Assembly (NCBI RefSeq): GCF_004011835.1
Contig: NZ_RKLN01000008.1
Span: 1 to 48,876, forward strand
DNA from: Rhodococcus spongiicola
GTDB taxonomy: Bacteria > Actinomycetota > Actinomycetes > Mycobacteriales > Mycobacteriaceae
Length of the DNA stretch: 48,876 nt
Direction: 5' to 3'
Shown piece after piece: positions 9,801 to 16,864 of this stretch. The notes below the pieces were generated by a model, which ran no database searches, was not told the DNA's origin, and saw only the letters and a program-made list of their open reading frames with translations. Within the stretch, counting starts at the first letter, position 1; each line of letters starts with the position of its first letter. Made by a program: the position numbers and the translations under genes.

Positions 9801-10158
9801 CCCCGTGCTGTTGGACTGGGCTGTGGGCCTGGCATTCCCGTGCCAGCGTCCGTTCGATCACCGTGACGGTATCGCCGAGGCGCCCGAATATCGGATCCTG
9901 CCGGACCGACCCGGCGCCGTCGGCACCACAGCGGTGCAGGACGCCATCGGCGGCGGACCGCTCGGCTGGACCTCGCTGCTTCTCAGGGCGCAGACGATCC
10001 CGACCTATCTGGCCGGCGACTGGCGCCGCGACTGGGGCTCGCTCGAACGGTTCACCCCGATCGCGTCTTCGACCCGGCCGGCGACCGTCGACGTCGAGCA
10101 GACCACTCGCTCCGGTTTGTGGTCGCCCGGTCACATCCGGAACGCGCCTCCCGCCTGA
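6847..10158 (+). CDS. emb: Emb-family arabinosyltransferase, first paralog
   Basis: A GT53 arabinofuranosyltransferase that transfers arabinose from decaprenyl-phosphoryl-arabinose to arabinogalactan or lipoarabinomannan at the outer face of the membrane. The GT-C active-site loop NTSDDGYLLSMARVSEHAG has the catalytic Asp pair at residues 277-278, and YFRWFGVPEAPFGWYY follows. About a dozen membrane segments extend to residue about 720. A Gly/Thr-rich linker (near 800-830) leads to the C-terminal carbohydrate-binding domain, which ends SLERF...SGLWSPGHIR. I start at GTG 6847 because the resulting VPDVLTAPAP aligns with VADVVTAPAP at the start of the second paralog; an ATG two codons earlier (6841) is the alternative. 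The protein is 1103 aa, usual for the family. Assignment as EmbA, EmbB or EmbC is not possible by eye. Confidence 0.93.
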   Translation: MPDVLTAPAPAAERASAKDVRIARLVAIVSGLLGVILALATPFLPVKQDVATLSWPQNGDLTSVEAPLISYTPLQLHVTIPCTAVGQLADSGGALIATAPPQAGRAEADGLVIKVDAATGSEPATLRAILRDTSLLSAPLSELQGCTDISVTSDAQSTTATVAGLPDEQTTTITGDVRPQMVGIFSDLQGTPPAGLDVRADLDSRFTSSATSIKIVTMIFAALLTIVSLVALHRLDGVDGRRARRFLPAHWWKFTAVDGVVIGVLLLWHVIGANTSDDGYLLSMARVSEHAGYMANYFRWFGVPEAPFGWYYYVLVLFAQVSTASMWMRLPALIAGILCWMIISREVIPRLGTMVRRSPVAIWTAGLVFLAFWLPYNNGLRPEPVIALGALLTWCSIERAIATGRVLPAAIAVLIAAFSLAAGPSGLIAVAALVAGARSIVQAIVRRSREVGVLGQIAPILAAGTVVLVAVFADQTFASVREATRVRTAVGPNVPWFDERVRWDALLSISPDGSLSRRFGVFVMLMCLVVCVMMMLRRGGRIPGTSPGPSRRILGIVFASLLLMSFTPTKWTHHFGVYAGLAGSLAALAAVAVAGASLRSKRNRTLFAAGVLFVLAMSFAGPNGWWYVSSLGVPWWDKAPSIGGKGFSTALLGLTLLALLLAAWYHIREPYEKNRAAGNGNGNGGRRARIRRWSPAPLTLAAAGIVLFEVLSLVKGAVAQYPAYSIALSNVRSATGNSCALADYVLVENDPNASMLTLLNPPTNQSGAAAFGATESTGFTANGVAGDLTADQESSTTGFATGTDTDTDSQTTSTGGRAGTGGGTAASAGVNGSTVSLPFGLDPATTPILGSYQEGAQETADLVTGWYGLPERSDDAPILSIAAAGRIYSVDADGIVTDGQSLEVEYGTRTADGSVDALGRITPIDIGPAPSWRNLRVPLDQLPADANAVRLVASDTGLAPDQWLAVTPPRVPRMQTLQEVVGSDAPVLLDWAVGLAFPCQRPFDHRDGIAEAPEYRILPDRPGAVGTTAVQDAIGGGPLGWTSLLLRAQTIPTYLAGDWRRDWGSLERFTPIASSTRPATVDVEQTTRSGLWSPGHIRNAPPA

Positions 10159-10193
10159 GCATTCTGTGAACTAGCTGGGAGCGGCCGCTTTTT

Positions 10194-10222
10194 TTCAGAT
10201 GACGATAAGGTCTCGCTACTAT
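10194..10222 (+). promoter_or_regulatory. Predicted promoter for the second emb gene (leaderless)
   Basis: TTCAGA (10194-10199) and TACTAT (10217-10222) are 17 bp apart. The -10 box ends exactly 7 nt before the GTG at 10230, so the transcript probably has no 5' leader. No Shine-Dalgarno sequence precedes the start, which fits. The second emb gene can therefore be transcribed separately from the first. Confidence 0.55.
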
Positions 10223-10229
10223 CACAGCC

Positions 10230-13200
10230 GTGGCAGATGTAGTAACAGCCCCGGCGCCCGGCCCTGAAGCCCGCGCTCTACCCCCGGCTTCGACGGTCTC
10301 CGACGCGGACTTCCGCAGGGCTCGTCTGATCGCCACCGTGACCGGCCTGCTCGGTTTGCTGCTGGCAGTGGCGACCCCGTTTCTGCCGGTCACCCAGACT
10401 GCCGCGACGGTGTCATGGCCCGAGAACGGGATCGCCGCGAACGTCGAGGCACCGCTGGTCTCGCAGGTCCCGGTCTCACTGTCGGCGACGATCCCGTGTA
10501 GCGCCGTCAACGAGCTGCCCCCCGAGGGCGGCATGCTGCTCGCCACCGCGCCCGCACAGGGCGAAGGAGCCGCGCTGAACGCGATGTTCGTGCGCGCCTC
10601 GGAGGAGTCCGTCGACGTCCTCGACCGCAACGTCGTCATCGCATCGGCGCCGCGCGCGGACGTCGCGTCCGGGCAGTGCTCGGAGATCGTCATCACCTCC
10701 GACGTCGGAAAGACCAACGCGGAGTTCGCGGGCATGACCAACGACGACGGTGAGACCGTCGGCGGTGGGCTCGTCCACGACTACCGCCCGCAGGTTGTGG
10801 GCATCTTCTCCGATCTCGCCGGCAAGTCCGTGCCGGGTCTGAACTTCACGATGGACGTCGACTCGCGGTTCTCGTCGAGCCCGACGCTGATCAAGCTCGT
10901 CGCGATGCTCGGCGCCGTCCTGGCGACGACCGTGTCGCTGGTCGCACTGCACCGCCTCGACGGGGTCGACGGCCGTCGAGCCCGTCGGTTCCTGCCGACC
11001 CGCTGGTGGAAGCTCACCGGCGTCGACGCCGTCGTCGTCGGCACCCTGGTCGGCTGGCACTTCTTCGGCGCCAACACCTCCGACGACGGCTATCTGCTCA
11101 ACATGGCCCGCGCCTCCGAGAACGCCGGGTACATGGCCAACTACTTCCGTTGGTTCGGCGTTCCCGAGGCCCCGTTCGGCTGGTACTACGAGGTCCTCGC
11201 CGCGATGGCGAAAATCTCCACCGCGAGTCCGTGGATGCGCCTGCCCGCCCTGATCGCCGCGGTCCTGTGCTGGATGGTGATCAGCCGCGAGGTGGTGCCG
11301 CGTCTCGGCCGCGCGGTGCGCACCAACGCCGTTGCGCTGTGGACCGGCGGTCTCGTGTTCCTCGCGTTCTGGTTGCCGTTCAACAACGGTCTGCGCCCCG
11401 AACCGATCGTCGCCGTCGGAGCTCTGCTGACCTGGTGCTCGATCGAACGCGCCATCGCCACCGGGCGCCTGCTACCGGCCGCGATCGCGGCCCTCATCGG
11501 GGCATTCACTCTCGCGGCGGCGCCGACCGGCCTGATGTGCGTCGCGGCGCTGCTCGCCGGACTGCGCCCGATCACACGGATCATTGTGCGCCGCAGGCAC
11601 CAGATCGGCACGGTGTCACAGCTGTTGCCGCTCGCGGCAGCCGGCACCCTCGTCCTCGTCGTCGTGTTCGTCGACCAGACGTTCGCCGCGGTCATGGAGG
11701 CCACCCGTGTCCGCACGATCATCGGCCCGAATCTCGAGTGGTACCAGGACTTCCTGCGCTACTACTACCTGTTCGTCCCCACCACCGACGGCTCACTGAC
11801 CCGCCGGTTCGCGTTCCTGACGATGCTGCTGTGCCTGTTCACGGTGCTGTTCGTGTTCCTGCGCCGCAGGCGGGTCCCCGGCGTCGCCACCGGACCTTCG
11901 TGGCGACTGATGGGCATCGTCTTCGGAACGATCTTCTTCATGATGTTCAACCCCACGAAGTGGACCCACCACTTCGGGGCGTACGCGGGCATCGCCGGCT
12001 CGCTGGCAGCGCTGACGGCCGTCGTCGTGTCGGCCAGCGCGCTGCGGTCGCGCCGCAATCGCACGGTCTTCGCGGCCGGGCTGCTGATGGTGCTCGCGCT
12101 GTCGTTCTCCGGCATCAACGGCTACTGGTACGTCTCGAGCTACGGCGTGCCGTGGTTCGACAAGACCGTCTCCCTCAACGGCCGCGAATCCAACACCCTG
12201 TTCCTGGCGTTGTTCGGGCTGTCACTAGCTGTGGTGGCATGGCAGTACCTGCGCGAGGGCTATGCGCCCCCGCCTGCCAAAGCGGGCACCGCAAAGGGGC
12301 GACGAATCCGCAAGTTCGCCGCCGCCCCGTTGACCGTCGTGGCCGGCGTGATGGTGCTGTTCGAGGTGCTGTCGATGCTCAAGGGTGCGGTGTCGCAGTA
12401 CCCCGCATACTCGATCGGTCGCTCCAACGTAGAAGCACTCGCCGGCAACACCTGCGGCCTCGCTGAGGACGTACTGGTGGAACAAGACCCCAACGTGGGC
12501 TCGCTCACTCCGGTCTTCGATCCACAGAACCCGCTCGCCGATCCGAACGATCCGCTCGCGGGCGCCAAGCCCGTCGGCTTCACCCCCAACGGCGTCCCAG
12601 GCGACCTCACCGCCGACTACATCGAGGTCCAGGCCGGCATGGGCAACACCGACAACCAGAGCGTCGGCCCGGCGTTCGCGACCGGCGCGGGCGCCGGGAC
12701 CACCGGGGGTCAGGGCGCCCGCGGCATCAACGGCAGCACCGTCAAACTGCCGTTCGGCCTCGACCCTGCCCGCACGCCGGTCCTCGGCAGCTACCAGGAA
12801 GGCGTCCAGCAGCAGGCGTCCGTCGTCTCCAGTTGGTACAAGCTGCCCGAACGCAGCGACGATGCACCCCTCATCGTGATCTCGGCGGCCGGACGTATTT
12901 GGTCCGTCGACGACACCGGCAAGGCCACCTACGGGCAGCCACTCGACCTCGAGTACGGCAAGCAGCAACCCGACGGCAGCGTCGAGATTCAGGGCACCTA
13001 CCTGCCCCGTGACATCGGACCCGCCCCGTCGTGGCGCAACCTGCGCATCCCGCTCGACGAACTGCCCGCCGACACCGACGTGGTGCGGATCAACGCGTCC
13101 GACCCCAACCTCACCGGTGACCAGTGGTTGGCCTTCACGCCGCCGCGCGTGCCGAAGCTCGAGACGCTGGGCAACGTCGTCGGCACCGAACAGCCCGTCC

Positions 13201-13550
13201 TGCTGGACTGGGCCGTCGGATTGCAGTTCCCGTGCCAACGCCCGTTCGATCACCTCAACGGGGTCGGCGAGATGCCGAATTACCGGATCCTGCCGGACCG
13301 TCCGCTTGCCGTCAGCTCCACCGACACCTGGCAGGCCCTCGAGGCCGGCGGGCCCCTCGGCTGGACGGAAATGCTCGCCGGTGCCACCACCGTCCCGACG
13401 TACCTGAAGAACGACTGGGCGCGCGACTGGGGCTCCCTGGAGCGGTACAACCGGCACTACCCGGACGCCGAACCCGTCGCCATCGAAACCGAGCAGGTCA
13501 ACCGCTCGGGGCTGTGGTCGCCGGGAACGATGCGGGTGTACGAGCCCTAG
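10230..13550 (+). CDS. emb: Emb-family arabinosyltransferase, second paralog
   Basis: Second GT53 arabinosyltransferase, 1106 aa and strongly similar to the first along its whole length. The active-site loop NTSDDGYLLNMARASENAG carries the Asp pair at 285-286. Other family signatures are RWFGVPEAPFGWYYEV, FNNGLRPEPIVA and NPTKWTHHFG. The C-terminal carbohydrate-binding domain includes NGSTVKLPFGLDPARTPVLG and ends NRSGLWSPGTMR. Its DQTFAAVMEATRVRTIIGPN and YLFVPTTDGSLTRRF segments look closer to mycobacterial EmbB/EmbC than those of the first copy; this is an impression, not an alignment score. The GTG start is supported by the leaderless promoter geometry. It is the presumed target class of ethambutol. 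Confidence 0.94.
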   Translation: MADVVTAPAPGPEARALPPASTVSDADFRRARLIATVTGLLGLLLAVATPFLPVTQTAATVSWPENGIAANVEAPLVSQVPVSLSATIPCSAVNELPPEGGMLLATAPAQGEGAALNAMFVRASEESVDVLDRNVVIASAPRADVASGQCSEIVITSDVGKTNAEFAGMTNDDGETVGGGLVHDYRPQVVGIFSDLAGKSVPGLNFTMDVDSRFSSSPTLIKLVAMLGAVLATTVSLVALHRLDGVDGRRARRFLPTRWWKLTGVDAVVVGTLVGWHFFGANTSDDGYLLNMARASENAGYMANYFRWFGVPEAPFGWYYEVLAAMAKISTASPWMRLPALIAAVLCWMVISREVVPRLGRAVRTNAVALWTGGLVFLAFWLPFNNGLRPEPIVAVGALLTWCSIERAIATGRLLPAAIAALIGAFTLAAAPTGLMCVAALLAGLRPITRIIVRRRHQIGTVSQLLPLAAAGTLVLVVVFVDQTFAAVMEATRVRTIIGPNLEWYQDFLRYYYLFVPTTDGSLTRRFAFLTMLLCLFTVLFVFLRRRRVPGVATGPSWRLMGIVFGTIFFMMFNPTKWTHHFGAYAGIAGSLAALTAVVVSASALRSRRNRTVFAAGLLMVLALSFSGINGYWYVSSYGVPWFDKTVSLNGRESNTLFLALFGLSLAVVAWQYLREGYAPPPAKAGTAKGRRIRKFAAAPLTVVAGVMVLFEVLSMLKGAVSQYPAYSIGRSNVEALAGNTCGLAEDVLVEQDPNVGSLTPVFDPQNPLADPNDPLAGAKPVGFTPNGVPGDLTADYIEVQAGMGNTDNQSVGPAFATGAGAGTTGGQGARGINGSTVKLPFGLDPARTPVLGSYQEGVQQQASVVSSWYKLPERSDDAPLIVISAAGRIWSVDDTGKATYGQPLDLEYGKQQPDGSVEIQGTYLPRDIGPAPSWRNLRIPLDELPADTDVVRINASDPNLTGDQWLAFTPPRVPKLETLGNVVGTEQPVLLDWAVGLQFPCQRPFDHLNGVGEMPNYRILPDRPLAVSSTDTWQALEAGGPLGWTEMLAGATTVPTYLKNDWARDWGSLERYNRHYPDAEPVAIETEQVNRSGLWSPGTMRVYEP

Positions 13551-13556
13551 AACTCG

Positions 13557-13668
13557 GGCGGCGTTGTCTGTAGGCGGCGCTGTCTGTAGGCGGCGCCGTC
13601 CATGGGCGGTGCCGCCTGTGGGCAACACGGTCTATGGGCAACACGGTCTATGGGCAACACCGGCGCGA
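13557..13668 (+). repeat. Tandem 16-bp repeat, about seven units
   Basis: Six consecutive 16-bp units, 13557-13652, plus a decayed seventh to 13668. The core pattern is GGC(G/A)(G/A)(C/T)(G/A)C(N)G(T/C)C(T/C)(G/A)T(G/A). Units 1-2 are near-identical (GGCGGCGTTGTCTGTA, GGCGGCGCTGTCTGTA), and units 5-6 are identical (GGCAACACGGTCTATG). The period is not a multiple of three and the array lies between genes, after the second emb stop and before the YjbQ-family start. Confidence 0.9.
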
Positions 13669-13696
13669 TCGTCCGGATGCCTCTAGCGTCGTGACC

Positions 13697-14119
13697 ATGT
13701 TCACCACCGAGATCGAGATCCGCACCGGTTCCTCACCTGTCGTGCGCGACTTGACGCACGAGATCGAGAAGTTCCTCGCGGCGGCGGGCGAGAACAGTGA
13801 TCTGTTGCAGGGCCTGTTTCACGTGTGGGTGCCGCACGCAACGGCCGGGTTGGCCGTCATCGAGACCGGCGCCGGAAGCGATGCCGACCTGATCACGGCC
13901 ATCGACGAGCTCCTGCCGCGCGATGACCGCTGGCGGCACCAGCACGGCAGCCACGGGCACGGCCGCGACCACGTCTTGCCCGCGTTCGTGCCGCCGTACG
14001 CGTCGGTGCCGGTCGTCGACGGGACCCTCGCGACGGGGACGTGGCAATCCATCTGCCTGGTCGACACCAACATCGACAACCCGGTTCGGCGGGTTCGGTT
14101 CAGCTTTCTGCCGGGCTGA
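13697..14119 (+). CDS. YjbQ-family protein (UPF0047)
   Basis: The 140-aa protein belongs to the YjbQ/UPF0047 family: HVWVPHATAGLAVIETGAG and a C-terminal block with GTWQSICLVDTNIDNP...R. E. coli YjbQ has weak thiamine-phosphate synthase activity, but the physiological role is not settled. The His-rich stretch RHQHGSHGHGRDH in the middle could bind metal. I chose the ATG at 13697 because a TAGCGT -10-like box (13684-13689) ends 7 nt upstream, as in the other leaderless genes here. GTG at 13691 is an alternative. An ATG at 13634 lies within the tandem repeat and is rejected. The 3' end enters a second repeat patch. Confidence 0.85.
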   Translation: MFTTEIEIRTGSSPVVRDLTHEIEKFLAAAGENSDLLQGLFHVWVPHATAGLAVIETGAGSDADLITAIDELLPRDDRWRHQHGSHGHGRDHVLPAFVPPYASVPVVDGTLATGTWQSICLVDTNIDNPVRRVRFSFLPG

Positions 14120-14175
14120 ACGCCGTGTTTCTGCCGGGCTGAACGCCGTGGGTTTCGGCCGGGTTGAACGCAGCG
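14105..14175 (+). repeat. Three tandem 23-bp units at a convergent gene junction
   Basis: Units at 14105-14127 and 14128-14150 are identical (TTTCTGCCGGGCTGAACG then CCGTG); a degenerate third copy spans 14153-14175. The first unit contains the last codons and TGA stop of the YjbQ-family gene. The array therefore arose by duplication of its 3' end into the 81-bp gap before the convergent dinB gene. Confidence 0.85.
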
Positions 14176-14200
14176 GACCCGAAGCCCGAGCGACCCGCCA

Positions 14201-15250
14201 CTACCCATCCTTCGGCGGCGTCATCTCCAACCGCACACCGAGGAGACGCACCTCGCGGGTGTGGTCGAACCGCGCCACGAGCGCGGCTGCCGCGTCGGCG
14301 ATCACATCCGCGTCGAACGTCGGTGTCGGGAAGGCTTTGCTGGCGCTCCGGGTGGTGAAGGGCGCGTAGCGCACCTTCACTGCGACCCGCACCGCTGGGC
14401 GCTGCTCGGCGACGATGTCTTCGAGTACCCGGGCCGCGAGCCGTCTGATCTCGACAGTGACGGCGGTCCAATCGTCGAGGTTCTCCTGGAACGTCGTCTC
14501 GCGACTGTGGGATCGCGCGACCCAGGGTTCGGCGGTCACCGGCGAGTGGTCGATTCCCTTGCCGAGGCGGCCGAACCACGGACCCATCGTCGGACCGAAT
14601 CTGGCCGCCAGATCCTCATCGGCGGCCGACGCCAATTCGCTCACGGTGTTCAAGCCCAGTGCCGCAAGCTTATTGGCGGTCTTGCTGCCAACACCCCAAA
14701 GCTCACGAGTGTCGCGGTCCCCCATCACCTCGAACCAGTTCTCCGCCGTCAGCCGGAAGATGCCCCGCGGCTTACCGAATCCGGTCGCGATCTTGGCGCG
14801 CAACTTGTTGTCGCCGATGCCGACCGAGCAGTGGAGGCCGGTCGCGTCCAAGACCGCCCTCTGGATCCGGCGGGCGAAGGCGTCGGGGTCCTCGGTCTCG
14901 ACTCCCAGGAACGCCTCATCCCAGCCCGCCACCTCGACGACAGCGTCCATCCCGCGGAGCGTGTTCATCACGACCGTGGACGCCTCCCTGTATGCCTCGG
15001 CGTCGACGGGCAGGAAGACCGCGTCGGGGATTCTTCGTGCCGCCGTCCGTAGCGGCATCCCCGATCCGACGCCGAACTCACGCGCCTCGTAAGACGCTGT
15101 CGACACGACGCCGCGCTCGCTGGGATCGCCCCGACCACCAACGATGACGGGACGTCCGCGCAGGTCGGGGTTGCGCAGCACCTCGACAGCAGCGATGAAC
15201 TGATCGAGATCGACGTGCAGCACCCACCGACGACCCGACGGAGTGCCCAT
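14201..15250 (-). CDS. dinB: Y-family DNA polymerase IV
   Basis: Error-prone translesion polymerase, 349 aa. The palm motif LHVDLDQFIAAVE gives the first catalytic Asp (residue 14), and GWDEAFLG gives the Asp-Glu pair (111-112). CSVGIGDNKLRAKIA and the helix-hairpin-helix LWGVGSKTANKLAALG follow, then the little-finger domain (SHSRETTF). The start is the ATG at 15250; an upstream in-frame TTG has no ribosome-binding site. The first motif (HVDLDQF rather than HxDMDxF) and GWDE resemble the mycobacterial DinB2 subgroup. The C-terminus VRLEMTPPKDG shows no QxxLF-type beta-clamp motif. The gene lies 69 bp downstream of accD4 on the same strand and converges on the YjbQ gene. Confidence 0.92.
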   Translation of the reverse strand: MGTPSGRRWVLHVDLDQFIAAVEVLRNPDLRGRPVIVGGRGDPSERGVVSTASYEAREFGVGSGMPLRTAARRIPDAVFLPVDAEAYREASTVVMNTLRGMDAVVEVAGWDEAFLGVETEDPDAFARRIQRAVLDATGLHCSVGIGDNKLRAKIATGFGKPRGIFRLTAENWFEVMGDRDTRELWGVGSKTANKLAALGLNTVSELASAADEDLAARFGPTMGPWFGRLGKGIDHSPVTAEPWVARSHSRETTFQENLDDWTAVTVEIRRLAARVLEDIVAEQRPAVRVAVKVRYAPFTTRSASKAFPTPTFDADVIADAAAALVARFDHTREVRLLGVRLEMTPPKDG

Positions 15251-15319
15251 CGGATCAGTCTGCCGCAACAGGTCGCCAGCCCGGTGACGAAACCCGCAGG
15301 TTCCGTCGCCGGAGCCGGA

Positions 15320-16864
15320 TCAGAACGGGAGCAAGTGGTGCTTGCGCGGGTTCTGGAAGACCTTCTTGTCGCGGAGCAGGGTCAGCGCCTTGCGGATCTC
15401 GAGGCGGGTGGCCGACGGCTCGATGACGGCGTCGATGTAGCCCCGCTCGGCTGCGATGTAGGGCGTTGCGACGTTCTCGTTGTAGAAGTTGATGAGCTGC
15501 GCGCGGACAGCCGCTGCATTGTCACCGGCGGCCTCGATTTGCTTGCGCCCGATGATGTTTACGGCGCCCTCGGCACCCATGACCGCGATGCGAGCGGTGG
15601 GCCACGCGAGGTTGACGTCGGCGCCGAGCTGCTTGGAACCCATCACCGCGTAGCCGCCGCCGTACGACTTGCGCACCACGACCGTCACCTTCGCGACGCT
15701 CGCCTCGACATAGGAGAACAGGAACCGGCCGCCACGCTTGATGACACCGACCTTCTCCTGCTCCACACCGACGAGGAAGCCGGGCGTGTCGACGACGAAC
15801 ACCAGCGGAATGTCGTATGCGTTGCAGACCCGCACGAAGTGCGCGGCCTTGTCCGACGCCGCCGCGTCCAGCGCACCGGACAGGTGCAGCGGCTGATTGG
15901 CGACGACACCGACCGGGCGGCCGTCGACGCGGGCGAACCCGGTGATGATGTTCAGCGCGGTCTGACCGCGGACCTCGAGGAACTCGCCGTCGTCGAAGAT
16001 CTTGATCAGGATGTCGTGCATGTCGTAGCCGGCGTTGTCGGCGTCGGGCATGAACGAGTCGAGCGAGAGATCGTCCTCGGTGACCTCCGGCTCGAGGCCA
16101 GGGTTGATGACCGGGGGCTTCTCCGTGCAGCTCGACGGCATGTAGCTCAGGTACTGACGCGCGTACTCGAACGCGGACTTCTCGTCCGGCGCGACGTGGT
16201 GCACGTTTCCGTATTCGGCCTGGTTGCGGGCGCCGCCCAGCTCGTCGAGGCTGACGTCCTCACCGGTGACGGACTTGATGACGTCCGGCCCGGTGACGAA
16301 CATGTACGACTCTTCGGTCGCAATCACGATGTCGGTGTTGATCGGCGCATACACCGCTCCGCCGGCGCACTTGCCGAGGATGATCGAGATCTGCGGGCAC
16401 ATGCCCGACAGCGGTTCCTGGCGACGGCCCATCTCCGCGTACCACGCGAGTGAAGTCACCGCGTCCTGGATGCGGGCACCCGCGGACTCGTTGATGCCGA
16501 CGACGGGGCAGCCGATCTTGATCGCGAAGTCCATGATGGCCGCGACCTTTCGGCCGAAGATCTCACCGGCCGCGCCGCCGAAGACGGTCTGGTCGTGCGC
16601 GAACACGGCAACCGGACGTCCGTCGACCAGGCCGTGACCGGTGACGACACCGTCGCCGTACGGGTTGGACTCGTCGCCTGGTTGACGGGCGAGCTGCCCG
16701 GTCTCGACGAAAGTGCCCGGATCGAGCAGCATCGCGATCCGCTCGCGCGGCGTCGGCAAGCCCTTTTCCTGGCGCCGCTTGATCGCCTTCGGGTTGCCTG
16801 GGGCCTTCGACTTCTCGAGCTTGTCGTGCAGTTCCGCGAGCTTCTGCGCGGTGGTGGTGCTCAC
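15320..16864 (-). CDS. accD4: Acyl-CoA carboxylase beta subunit AccD4 (carboxyltransferase)
   Basis: Carboxyltransferase subunit that, with an AccA3 biotin subunit and AccD5, makes the long-chain carboxyacyl-CoA extender for mycolate condensation. The 514-aa protein shows the crotonase-like biotin- and acyl-CoA-binding halves: [32 protein letters not shown] and [11 protein letters not shown] in the N half, [14 protein letters not shown] and [17 protein letters not shown] in the C half. The start is a GTG overlapping the pks13 stop by four bases (GTGA), so the two are probably translationally coupled. Identification as AccD4 rather than another AccD rests on its place directly after pks13. Confidence 0.95.
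   Translation of the reverse strand: MSTTTAQKLAELHDKLEKSKAPGNPKAIKRRQEKGLPTPRERIAMLLDPGTFVETGQLARQPGDESNPYGDGVVTGHGLVDGRPVAVFAHDQTVFGGAAGEIFGRKVAAIMDFAIKIGCPVVGINESAGARIQDAVTSLAWYAEMGRRQEPLSGMCPQISIILGKCAGGAVYAPINTDIVIATEESYMFVTGPDVIKSVTGEDVSLDELGGARNQAEYGNVHHVAPDEKSAFEYARQYLSYMPSSCTEKPPVINPGLEPEVTEDDLSLDSFMPDADNAGYDMHDILIKIFDDGEFLEVRGQTALNIITGFARVDGRPVGVVANQPLHLSGALDAAASDKAAHFVRVCNAYDIPLVFVVDTPGFLVGVEQEKVGVIKRGGRFLFSYVEASVAKVTVVVRKSYGGGYAVMGSKQLGADVNLAWPTARIAVMGAEGAVNIIGRKQIEAAGDNAAAVRAQLINFYNENVATPYIAAERGYIDAVIEPSATRLEIRKALTLLRDKKVFQNPRKHHLLPF

Noticed and set aside
10181-10197. AGCGGCCGCT palindrome followed by T7 after the first emb gene, resembling a terminator
   Set aside because: The palindrome leaves only about 3 base pairs once a loop is allowed, and the T-run overlaps the -35 region of the next promoter.
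13557-13668. Possible CRISPR array
   Set aside because: The 16-bp units are directly adjacent with no spacers, and no cas genes are present.
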